A stretch of DNA of 64,000 nucleotides from Edolisoma coerulescens (Eukaryota; Chordata; Aves; Passeriformes; Campephagidae), in assembly GCA_013397115.1 (NCBI GenBank), contig VWZW01004756.1, positions 67,392-131,391 of the forward strand, given 5' to 3'. Below are positions 11,301 through 23,300 of this stretch, in pieces. The position numbers and the translations under genes were made by a program. The notes under the pieces are model-generated. The model was not told the origin of the DNA, did no database searches, and saw nothing but the letters and a program-made list of their open reading frames with translations. Numbering within the stretch: the first letter of the stretch is position 1; each line of letters begins with the position of its first letter.

Positions 11301-14300
11301 CTCCAAGCCCCATCTAACCTGGTCTTGGACACTTCCAGGGATGTGGCATCCATAAATTCTCTGGGAAACAAATCCAATTTCGAGTTAATAAAACCACTTG
11401 GGTTTAATTTTGGAAGTTCACATGTAAATAAACAAATGGATCAAGGATTTAGGGAAAGGGAATGGAAATATTCTGCATTGTTTTGCATCCCAAAGGCACC
11501 AAACTGCTCTGGGATATTTGAGATTTGGGGGGAAAACCCTCAGAAGGGTCTATTTAGGAGAGAAAAATGTGGGAAATTCTCATTACTGGATGTTCTACCA
11601 ACCTGGGATCATGGCTGAGCTTCCACAACTTTCCAGCAGCTCTCCTTCTTGTCCTCCTGGTTGGCTCAACACCAGGAAACAAAGCTCCATAACATCCTAT
11701 TTTCATTAATTTTGTCCTGGGAGCTCAACAATTAAATCTGGATTCACCCCCTTGGCTCGGGATTATTTTTAAAATTAACTTTGTTATTTTTATTGCAAAA
11801 TTAGTGAAGCTGGATTCTTCTTTGAGTTATAATTCCTTTTTTTCAGGCATTCTAATCCCTAAACTTTAGTTCCAGCTCTATTTTTTGATCCAGAATAGCT
11901 CAGAGCCCTGATAAATATTTTTCACTTGTGACATTGGAGCTGTGGAGTGATAAAAAATCTCACATAAACAGCAAGACTTGGAATTTTAGGACGGCTGATG
12001 GACACCCCCGGGGATGGGTGGGACAGAATCAGCAGGAAAACACCCCAAATCAAACAAATCCTGGGAAAGCTCCCACGTAGCCAAGTCCTTGCTTCCAAAT
12101 TAAATGCGTAAGTGAGACACTGGATTTGTTTGGTTATTAAACTTGACTCCTAGACATTAAAAATGCATTTAAAATTCCATTATCTCCCTTAGTTTTCCCT
12201 CGGGAATCAACAGCACATTATTGTCTGCAGATTAATATTGATAATAACTCCAGAGAAAGTGAATATTTCTCTCCTGGCAGCAATGCAAAAAAAAAAAAAA
12301 ACCAAAAAACACAAAGGACAAATAAAAGCTCTGTCTGGAACAAAGGGAATAAACTGATAATGTTTTGTGGAAGTCGCCAGCAGACGACTATTTTCATATA
12401 AAGATCAAAAGCAAAGCCGGTTTCTGCAAGGATCTATTCCTGGATTTTGATTGACTCATGGAATTCTGGAATGGTTTGGGTTGGAAGGGACCTAAAAGCC
12501 CATCCAGCCCCATGAGCAGGGACACCTTCCACTAGCCCAGGTCGCTCCAAGATCCATCCTCCAAAGTGTTCCTGCCCATAGCAGGGTTTGGAATGGGATC
12601 TTTAAGGTCCCTTCCCATCCAAACCATCCCAGGATTCCATGATTCTACTTCCTAAAGCAGAGGGAAAAGGTTTGGCATTCCAGCAGGATGCCATGAGGGA
12701 TGCAGGACCTTCCAGCTCATGGCTCCCAAGGACTTCCAAGCTCCACATCCCACCTTGAGCAACACCGCATGCCTCCCAGCAGCACTTCCAGCGACTGCTC
12801 CGTTCCTTCCAATCTTCACTCTGGATTTTCCTTTCCCAACCTGGCAATGCAGCTTTGGAAGCTGCCAAATTCCTGATCGTCTTAGAAACTCGGCACGTCG
12901 TTCCTTTGCCAGACAGGGGCAAAGGTCAGCTCTGGAATAAATGGATTTAGCCAGCCCAGAGCTGCTCACGGACATGGAGCATCCATCTAATTTCACAGAT
13001 CCGAGTCCTGCCAGTATCCTTTGAGGACATTCCCATCAGCAGAATTTCAAGCACGTTCTCAGGCTTTGATTGAAAATTCCTTAAAGGTCGTTGGAAGAAA
13101 AAGCCGTTTGAGTGGCTCCAGGAATTTTGTCGTGGGTCTCCACAATGCCTTTCTGAGTTTGGAATTCTCTGATTGTATGGAGTTTTTAATTACACGCCCA
13201 GCGATTTTTACTGTTCCCAATGATTTTAACTATTCCCACTAATTATTTAACACCTCAAAGCCCTTTCTGTAACTCCTTTTTCAAGTAATTAAGGCCATTT
13301 GGGGGTTTATAATTAAAAAGTGAAATAATTAGAAAAACCCAAGCAAGGGGTTTGGGTTGGTTCGGGATGCTTTTCCCTTTGTTTTCCCCACCTTGTGTCC
13401 CAGCCATGTCCCATGGTGCCCCTCAACTGGCAGGCGCTCCGCGTCCCCCGTCAGATCCGTCAGGGCATCCTGCAAGAAAAGCAGTCACCTTGCTTCAGGT
13501 GAGTCGAATCCGGGTCAGGATTCCAAACCGGGAAGGGCTCCAGCTCTCTGGAATGTCCACTGGGGATGCCACCTCCTACCCCACTTACTTTTGGGGACAG
13601 AGTTCCCCGGATGCTGATGACCACCTTCTTCTTGTCATGGTCCACGGCCACGTAGAAAGGGGTTTCATAAACCTGGAAAAGACAAGGAGAGACATTCCTG
13701 CTGGATTATCCTCGGGGAAAAGGAGGCAGAGAGAGCAACACGATGTGTCCAAACGACAGAATTTCTTGATGGACATGGAGAGAAAAGGGCTTTGTTTCCC
13801 TTCTTTGTCCCACTACAGCCGGAAGCGGGTAAATCCCGTTGGGAAGGGGGTGTGGGATTGTCCTTACGGCGTCGTGGCAGGAGGTGTAGACGATGTCCAC
13901 TGAGGTCATGTTCTCGTCCAGGAAGTGGCGCCGGATGGCGATGGCGTTGCAGCCACAGCAGTTGTCCTCCTCGATGGTGACGCCGGGAGCGTAGCGCGGA
14001 CGCGACGGGCACAGGCAACAACATCTGCGGGAGGGAAGCACGGCTTTGAGGGGAAAAGGCTGGATTTAGAGTGGCATTCCTAGAGGAAAGGGAAAGGCGG
14101 ACGCTCCAAGCCTCATCCCAACGGCAGCGAGTGCCAAGTGAAGGATAAAACCACAAAACAGCCTCAGAATCTGTGATCAGGTGCAGTTTTCCTTCTGAGC
14201 ACCAGAGAGAGCTACAATGCAGCCAGTCCTCAAGGAATCCAAGCATGGTGGGGTGGGATGGCTCCTCAAGGGATACTATGCTTGGAAGTGCAGTTTTCCA

Positions 14301-17300
14301 GCGCTTCAACACGGAAAAGCCAACGCTGACCGAGCTCCAGGTTTATTTATAGGGAAAAAAACAGGTTTAGAATCATCCCAAAATAAAAAAAGAAGCACAG
14401 ATTTTCCTTCTTTCTCTCACAAATTAAACTATCCCCAAGGAATCACGTTCCTCTCAATAGCCCAGGAAGTGCCAAAAGCTCATCCCCAAATTGAATCTGG
14501 GGACAGAATTCTGGCAGCTGGAAACAAACCCTTGCACCAGGGCAAAAATCTTGAGCTGGAAAAATCCAATTAATCTGAGGGAGCACAGCCCAAGCCAGGC
14601 AAATCTTGGAGGTCTTTTAATCAGGACCCAAATGTCAACTCCCTGATTTTTGAGCTCCAAGAAGCTCTTTTTGGACTTGGTATTGTGCCAGGTGAGTTCT
14701 CTCCGCTGGCTGTTCCATGCCCCAGAGAGGATGGAGCAGAGGACAGGCTGGTTTATTTACGAGGAACTGGAAGGGATTCAGGAAGCCTTTGGAATATGAG
14801 GCCCGGAGAGATGGAAAGAAAAAACACGAGGAGAAAAAGGCAGGGAAGAAATAAAGCGCGGGTGGAACAGCAATAGGATGAAATAAATGTGGGGAAAAAC
14901 AAAGTGTATTTCTAAATGTGGGAAAGCCAGGCAGGGAAAAAGGGATGGACGAGGGTGGGCACTCACGAGCAGGATCTGGCCAGGCGGCAGAGTCCACACG
15001 TGGGCTTCCTCATGAGGTAAATGGGCCATCCATAGGCAGCCAGGGCGAAGAGCATGTAGTAACACACCTCCCGGTACCGCTGCATCTCTTGCTGGAAGAC
15101 AGGGACTCCCTGGGCCTGGAATCTCTTGGGATTTCTCCCCCTCATTCCCTTTTCCCACAGTTAGACACGTGCCGAGCGTCAGCCCCCTCTCCCAGCTGTG
15201 ACTGAGGAGAGCGAGGTGGGGACGCCAGGCAAGAGCCACCCCCTCCCAAAGATTCCTCTGCCTGATTTCCTGAGGAATTCTCTGGGTATCCCACCCTGCT
15301 GCCAAGCAAGCAGTTTCCTGCAGATTTGGAAATGAGCTCCCTAAATATCCCCTTTCCAGCAGGCCGTAGGATGCCTGGAGAAGGCCTCAAAGCCAATTTA
15401 GGGCCACGTGCCGCAGTTGTATCCTATAAAACCTCAGTTATCCTGGAGAGCTGGCTCAGGGGCTGGAGTTAAACACGGCAGGATAACCAGAGGGGAAAAT
15501 CAGGGAAACATCAGGAAGAAATCGGAGGGAAATCGGAGGAAGAGCTGAGGGGGAAAATGGCGGGGGGAAAATGAGGTGGGAAAATTGGGCGGGAAAACCT
15601 AAATCAGGGATAAATCAGACAAATCTAAATCAGGGTTAAACCAAAATCAGGGATGAATCAAAATCAGGAATAAATCAGGGATAACAGTGCTGACTCTCTT
15701 GCAGCAATATCACCTCATCAAGCATCCAGAGATCAAGTTTTATTCCATTCTCGTGGAATTTCTTGGATTACTTCAAAGACGGGCAGAAAGGAATAAGAGA
15801 ATCCAGCGAGGAAAAGAGACCAGGGAACACAGGTGGGTTTGGAGAATCCCACATCCCAGGGACTTACCGCATTCTTCAGATCCAGGTATTTGGTGTTCCT
15901 GGTCACTGGCATCCCAGACAGGAAAGCCAAAATGTCATTGTTTGCCTGGAAGTCACAAATACACAGAAAAATTCCTCCATATGACAGCAAGACTAAAATC
16001 TACTCCCAAATATTTGGCCCCTCAAATAGTTCCAATGGTTTTATTCCTGCCTGTTTTGAATCCCAGCTCAAGGGGGAAAAAAACCATTCAAATAAATCCA
16101 TTTCCTACTGGGCTGACAATCTGCAAACCTCAACAGCAGCTTGGAAAACTAGGAATTTTTCCTTCTGTAGCCTGAATCCCAAACCAAATAAATCAATTTC
16201 TTACTGGCTTGACAGTCTGCAAACCTCAATAGCGGCTTGGAAATTTGGGAATTTTTCCTCCTGCAGATGGCTGGAGTCTTCCCCACATCACTGAACAGTG
16301 GGAATAATCTTCCCATTCATTTGGGAAAGGGCCTTGGAGGCCCTTTTGGGATCAAGCACCCCCCATATCCCCTGCCTGGAGAAGATCATTCCAGATTCCA
16401 GACTCGACTCAGCACTAGCTGAGCCCTTTGGGAGGGAAAAACCACAGGGAAAAACTCAGGAAAAGCTCCTGAAGTGGCCATTATTGTTCTTTCCCAGCTC
16501 AGCGAGCAAGAACAGCCCAGAAACGAGGCGGGCAGAGGCACGCGCTGCTCCCAGGGAATCCCAGAGCAGCTGGGAAGTGGAGATTCCCAGGTTTTCCCAC
16601 CTCATCCAGCACGGCGCTGCGCTTGGCCCGCTGCCGCTGCCGCAGGAGAACCAGCCCTGCGATGATGTCGGAGGGGACGATGTCCAGGTCTCGGAAAAAT
16701 TCCGCAAAAAGGTAGGCGATCTCAGAGTAGGCGTCCTGCAAAATCCAGGGAGAGAGGGGTTGGAGGAGGAGGAGGAGGGATTTGGGTGTGGGGAGCCTCG
16801 AAACAGGACACGAAGTGAGAACTGGACTCGTTTCTAGAGCTCTGCCTCTGAAACAGCCACGAGATTCCTGCAGGGAATGCCAGATCTGGACGGATCACAT
16901 GATTATTGTCTCTTGTTTATTTTCCACAGTCCCACTCGGGGGCTGGGTTTGTGCTGTGCGTGGGCACAGAGAACACCTCGACATCCAAACAGCTCAGGCA
17001 GGACAAAGGGAGGGAAAGGGAATGGTTTTGGCCCTCTCTATTCAACAAAACAGGGAAAATGGGATGGAAACCAAGCAAATCCCAATCCAGGGCAACCTCA
17101 GAGTCATCCTTTCTCCTCTAAAGCAGAATAAAGGCCATTCCATGAGGAAAAACCACTAACTTTGTCCTATTTAAGAGTCTCTTCAACTCTAACTTTGCCC
17201 TGGGTTCCTTTTTCCCATATTTATCCCAGATATGGGATTCTTTCACCCAAATCTAACCCAGATCTGAGATCCTTTTGCCCATATTTAATCCAGTCCTGGG

Positions 17301-20300
17301 GTCCTTTGGCCCATACTGCCAGGCTTTTCCAGGTTTATTTTGGATGGCACCCAAGCAAAAAGGCCTAAAAAGGAAAATCTGGAAGAAGGGAATCATTAAA
17401 TGCAGAATTCCCAGGAATGAAGGTGACCAAACCCAAAAAAAGAGGGACAGAAGTGGAAGTAACCTGAGAGGGTCAAGCAAAGGCTCTGGAGCAGAGGGAC
17501 AGAGATATTTTGAGGAGACGTGTCCTTTTTTGTCCACCTTTTTGCTCTGTATTACTGGGAAAAATCCCACGAGACCTTACAGGAGAATATTTTGGGAGGC
17601 TGGAGAGGGCCTGGAATGTGGGTCAGTGCTGACCTGTCATTACTCCAGCCTGAGGACAAGGGTGATCCAGAGGCTGGAGCAACAAAATGTGGAGCTGTAC
17701 CCACCATTGGTCTGTATTTGACTCCTGCCATCCAAAACCTTTCCCACAAGGATGATCACAGCCTTATCCTGAACTTTTATCCAGTGTTTTCATAGTATCC
17801 TTTATCCAGCATCAAAACCCACGAGACTGGAGTGTTGTGGAAACCCTGAACACTCCAGGACGGGATTTCTCCTCTCCCTTCTTTGACCATCAAGACAGTA
17901 AATCCCTTCTCTTCCCTGCAGGAATGACCTACATCTTTTCATCCCTGCCAAACTCCTGGAGTGTGGGATGACTTTCTGTCATTTTTCACTTCCCTACAAA
18001 AGCCAGTAAAATTCCCATTAAGAACTGGGGCTCCAGGTGCCAACTCTCCGTGCCAGCAGTGCCTTTGGAAAGCCAGTGGCATTCCAACCGCAGTATCCTT
18101 GAAATCCCGACCTCATCAATCCTAGCGCGGCTCCTGCGAGCTCACAAGAAATGCCAAGAGCCTCCAAAGGAAACAGGACAAACACCCATTAATCCAAAGT
18201 GGCAGCTACAGCCCTGGATGCTCCGACAGAAAAAAAGGCCCTGATGGAAGTTCATTGCGGATTTTCCGCTCCAAAGGAACAGCTTTTTGTGGGAACACCT
18301 GACATTATTCCTGTTTGTCCACCTGGAGTGCTCTGCTACAAACCCTGAAGGCTCTGAGGCTTCGGACTTCACCCCAGAGCCTTTCCCCAAAGCCATGTCC
18401 ATCCCATAAAGCTCTTTTCCAGCCCAGAGGACAACAATCCTCTGCTGCTACGTTTTTTTTTTTTCCATGGAGTCTGGGATGGGCAGCAATGGATTCATTT
18501 CTGATCCATTACGTGCTCATTCATTCCACACGCTGCCATGCCAGGACACAACATCAGGGCTTGTTCCTGCCGAGAAAAGAGGCTGGAAATTGCTCAAAAG
18601 CTGGATGTAAAGTGCAAATTCGACAGCACGAGGAATGCCAGGCGTCTGAAATCTGCTTTTATTCCAAACTTCAAAAAAAAAAAAAGGAGAAACAGTCACT
18701 GCAGAATGGAAAGTTTGTTAAAAAGAACTCGAAATACTTGGAATACTTTGCAATCCTGAATAAAATGGGAGTTGTTCAGGGCATTCAGGTGCCTGTCAGG
18801 GCTCTCTCTCCCAGGATGCAGCATCCCTCAGTCTCCAGCTCCCGGGCAAGGTGACCTGGATGTGCTCTCAGGGAGAAGGGAAGCGCCTCTGCTCCGGAGC
18901 ACCAAGGAAATGCTGCTGTGGGAGCTGCCAGGGCATAAAGCTCCTTTGGTTTCAGCTTTCCAGATGGATTTCCAGATGGATTTCCCCAGCAGATAAGCTG
19001 GGAGCTGGCAGGCCTGGGCCTGAACTTCCCAGTGGGACAGCCGGGACATTCCCAGGGAACACGGTGGCATTTCAGCCAGGGAAAGGGATCCTGGGAGGGG
19101 CAGCATTCCGGGACACGGTGCTGGATTTCTGCACAAGGGCTGTGACAATTCCTGCAGCCTCCCACACTCTGGAAGCTGCACCCGTGGATAATTCCACAGC
19201 ACTCCCTAAGAAACGCTGTCAATCCAATTCATCACCTGGGAAGAACAAATGTTCACCTGACTCTCCTTTATTTTTCCACTTTCCCTTTGGAGCTTTCAAT
19301 CCCAGGCTCATTTCTCTTCCTCTCCACGTTCACATCCCTTCCAACGCACTCCTTTTCCCGCTGCATCCTTTTGGAGCACGAACTCTAGGCTATATTTAGT
19401 GAGGACACGGCGGCTGTGGTCGGTCCCTTGGTGTTTTCCCTGTCATTTTCCGTGCCCTTCTAACTGGAGTTAAATGTCTGGGCGGATTTTTTTGGCCACT
19501 GCTGGTTTTGTTGGAATGTCCTTGATAAATCCCAGCTTTTTCCCTGAGAGGTTGTAACTAATTCAGAGCCCAGTGTCTGCGAGCGCACAAATCTCCTGAT
19601 TTTTATGACTTTCTCCTACCTTTGGGAACAATTCCCTGGTTCTGCTGGCTCCTTCAGGAGTCCTTGAATCCTCAGAATTCCAACCAAATTAGTTAAATCA
19701 AAAGCAAAGTTTTCCAGCTCCAAAGTTTGACTCGCCTCTCCAGGAGGCCCTCAGGAATGCTGGTGAATCCCACCCTCAGGCACAAACCTGCTCCCAGTGA
19801 TTCTAAGGAGAATGGAATGATAACTTTTGGAAAAGGAATTTCAAGGCCTTTACCCTTCCCTGCTAGAGAACAGCAAGGGAAAATTCCAACGGCAGCACAT
19901 GAAAATTCCCAATGATCTTCATTGGGATTAAACAGTAGTTTTTGACTGTCAGGAAATCCAGAAGGGATTCCTGCAAAAACTTCCAGGTTTTTGTTTTCCC
20001 GTTTCCAAATTCTCCTTCTTAAGGATGTAAGACTGATGGAAACAACAGGAGAAAGTGCTCAGGAAGTGGCTGATAAAGGGAAGCGGAAGCTGCCCAGGAA
20101 GTGCTGCCAAATGTGATCCCAACCTGAGGGAAAACAGGGATTTCTCCCACTGATACTTTGATTCCCAAGAGGAGATTTTTGGTACCCACCGACTGCGAGT
20201 CCTTTGTCCGTGTGCAGCAAAGGAATACTTTGAGCCTGCGTGTCCAGCTGCTGGCTTGTCCCTCTTCCAGGCGGTGTCTGGGAATAAAGGGGAGAGCAGG

Positions 20301-23300
20301 AATGTGAGGAGAGGCAGAACATGGCGTAGGAGCCAACCTGGAGTGGCACAGCCTGTGTTGTCCCTGAAAAAATGGGATAAAGTCCCCCCCAGTCCTCCTT
20401 TTCTCCAGGCTGAGCCCCTTTCCCAGCTCCCTCAGGTGCTCCTGGTGCTCCAGCTCCTTCCCCAGCTCCATTCCCCTCCCTGGATACGCTCCAGAGAAGC
20501 GTGAATCCACAGGACCAAGCTCTGTGGTTGGATACCTGCTATCCTGCCTGAATGGGATGCACGGAACGAAGCTCTTGTTGCAACTTGGCAGCTGCTCCAC
20601 GTGCCAGGACGTGTGACCACTCAGGAGGAAAAAAATCTACCTCGGGATGAGGGAGTGGGAATGGCACAAGAGACCCTGAGCATTTCATCCATGCAATTTT
20701 TCCCAATCACGGAATCATGGAATGCTTTGGGTTGGAAGGGACTTTTAGGATCACCGTGTTCCACCCCCTGCCATGGAAGCAGGGACTGATTCTATGCCAG
20801 AGTGCCAAGCTCCCTGGAGTCCACAGCTCCTCTTTTTTTTAGGGAAACACAGCTTTAATCCAGGTCAGAGCAACCCAAAATAAAACACCACCACTCAATT
20901 TTCTGGCAGGGCATCCCAGCAGGATAAGCCCAAGCCCAGAAAGTGGGCTGCACCTGGAAGGAAAAGATGCTGGAAAAGGAATATTTGCTTGAAATGGAAG
21001 GAGCAGATCCCGCAGGGATCCGTCAGCTCATGCCTGAGTATCTGAAAACACCTCTCCAGAACCTTTGGGAAGATCCCAAAAGAGGAATATGAGTGGCAGC
21101 AGGGCTCTGCTCCCCCAGATTCCAAAAGACTCCAGAATTTCCCTGGTGGGGTTCAACAACCAAGTGTACTCTGAGCTATTTTTCCTCCATCTTTTCTCAA
21201 ATTCTTTCTTCCTGACATCAAACTTCCACACGTTCAGTAGGAGCTCCAAAGCTCCTTGGAAAAGCCTTGGCACAACGAGCCAAGCCTTTTATTGGGTTGT
21301 TTCTTTTTCCCAGCCCACACACATCACGATGCCACTGGGAAAGGAAAACCACCGTGGGACACAATCCAGCCAGGCAGAGAACTTCCTCATCTATTCCTTG
21401 GAAAGGATTTCTTTCAGCAAGAGGGAGAAGTTGGGAATATATCCTTTGGAAACAATTGTTTGAGCAGTGAATAGTCACATTTGATGTTTGTTTTTCACAT
21501 CATAGCCCACAGCGTTTGCTTGTTAACAGCTGTTAACATTCCCTTTCCAGAGGGAAAATCCACCAACAGCAGGAACAAGCTCTCCGTAAATGCTGCAGGC
21601 CCGGAGGGAAAAACCCGGCCAAGGGAGAAAGGCCTTCACTCAGTTTTCTGGGATCTCAAAATTCCCCACAGAGATCATTTTGGGGTTGGTTTGAATTCAC
21701 TTTTGCAAGCTGTGGAGCTCAGATTTGCTGTAGAAAAATCACCACAGAATTCTGGAATGGTTTGGGAGGGAAGGGACCACAAAGCTCATCCATGGGCAAG
21801 GACAGCTCCCACTATCCCAGGTTGCTCCAAGCCCCATCCAGCCCTGGACATTTCCAGGGACGGGGTAGCCACAGCTGCTCTGGGAAAACCATTCCAGTGC
21901 CTCACCATTCTCACAGGGAAGAATTTTTTTCCTTGGATGTAGTACTACACCCACAGTATCATCCTTCTTATCTTCCTGGGAATGCCCTGATCCCAAGCAG
22001 CAATCACCAGGCCAGGCATTAATTCCAGATATTCCAGGCTACCGTAACATATTGGAAAGGTCAGGAGGAATATCTGGCATTCCACAATAAAACCCAGGCT
22101 CCTTCCCACAGAACTTGACACGTGATCCTTAGAAAAGCCTAGTTTTCCCTCATAAAGGATCCCATTCCAAGTCATTGGAAAAGCCCGTATTCAAAATACA
22201 AAAATCCAATACAAAATGGGAAATTTGCAGAGCGTTTTTTAAAAGCTTCATTTTTTATCCCTTGGATCCCAATGCCCTCCAAAGCCACATTCCTCAAGGA
22301 CAGTCACATATCAAAGGAAACAAAGCCTGTTTGTGTTGTCCCCCACTGGAAAAAATCCTTCAGAAAAAGCTTTGCTTTTGGTGAAAAAAAGCTTCTGCTC
22401 TCCCCATCTGGGGAGCTCCAATCTGGAATCAATTCTTAATTAAAAGATCCCACTGCCAACATAAAAGGAATTGTTCCCTGGCCAAGACTAAATAGGAGAA
22501 ACCTCAGGGCAAAAGGTTGAATTTTGGAAGGGAAAATAAAGGAACCAAGGGGATTTGGAAGGAGATGCTGAAGGAAATAAGGAAAATGTAAGCACAGACT
22601 CACTCTTTCCATGGAAAACGCTGCTCTGGGATATGGACAAACAGGGTGCTGTGGTCAGCAGGGTCCATAGGATCCACAAATCCAGTGACTGAGGCAGAAT
22701 CCAGCCGGATTCCACATGGCTTCGCCTCCTCTGGATGCAGGTGCCCCCACACAGCACCTGACAGGGAGCTGCATCCTGCCAAAATCCCCCTCAGCGGAGT
22801 GGAATGCTCCCTGCAGCCAGGCAAGGAGAAGGGCAAGATCCCAAAAAAAGCAGGACACCCTTCCAGAAACCCTGCCCTGGGAAGCTGTGGCTGCCCCATC
22901 CCTGAAAGTGTTCCAGGCCAGCTTGGACAGAGCTTGGAGCAACCTGGGATAGTGGAAGGTGTCCCTGCCCATAGCTTTAAGACCCCTTTCAACCCAAACC
23001 ATCCTGGAATTCCCTGGCTCTGGGAGGATTTTAGGTGCTTGTGGCCATGAGGACACAGCACTGGTAACCCTGAAACCCTCCACTGGTTCTTTCCTTGAAT
23101 TTTTGTGTCCTTGGATAGAAGGAAAATTCAGTCTGCTGTGAAGACAGGCTGGGAAAGCTGGGAATGTTCAGCACGGAGAGGAGAAGGCTCCAGGGGGACC
23201 TTACAGTGCCTAAAGTGGATCCAAGACAGCTGGAGAGGGACTTTGGACAAGGGGCTGGAGGGACAGGACAAGGGAAAATGGCCTCCCACTGACAGAAGGC

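Larger units (their letters stand above)
9461..13391 (-). other. DAGLA: DAGLA intron 12, with an AT-rich centre
   Basis: The longest intron inside the coding region. It holds a dispersed repeat copy at 10392-10769, CR1 pieces at 11216-11372 and 12452-12645, and an AT-rich block at 11690-12440 with a poly(A) run near 12288. No exon was recognised. Confidence 0.88.
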
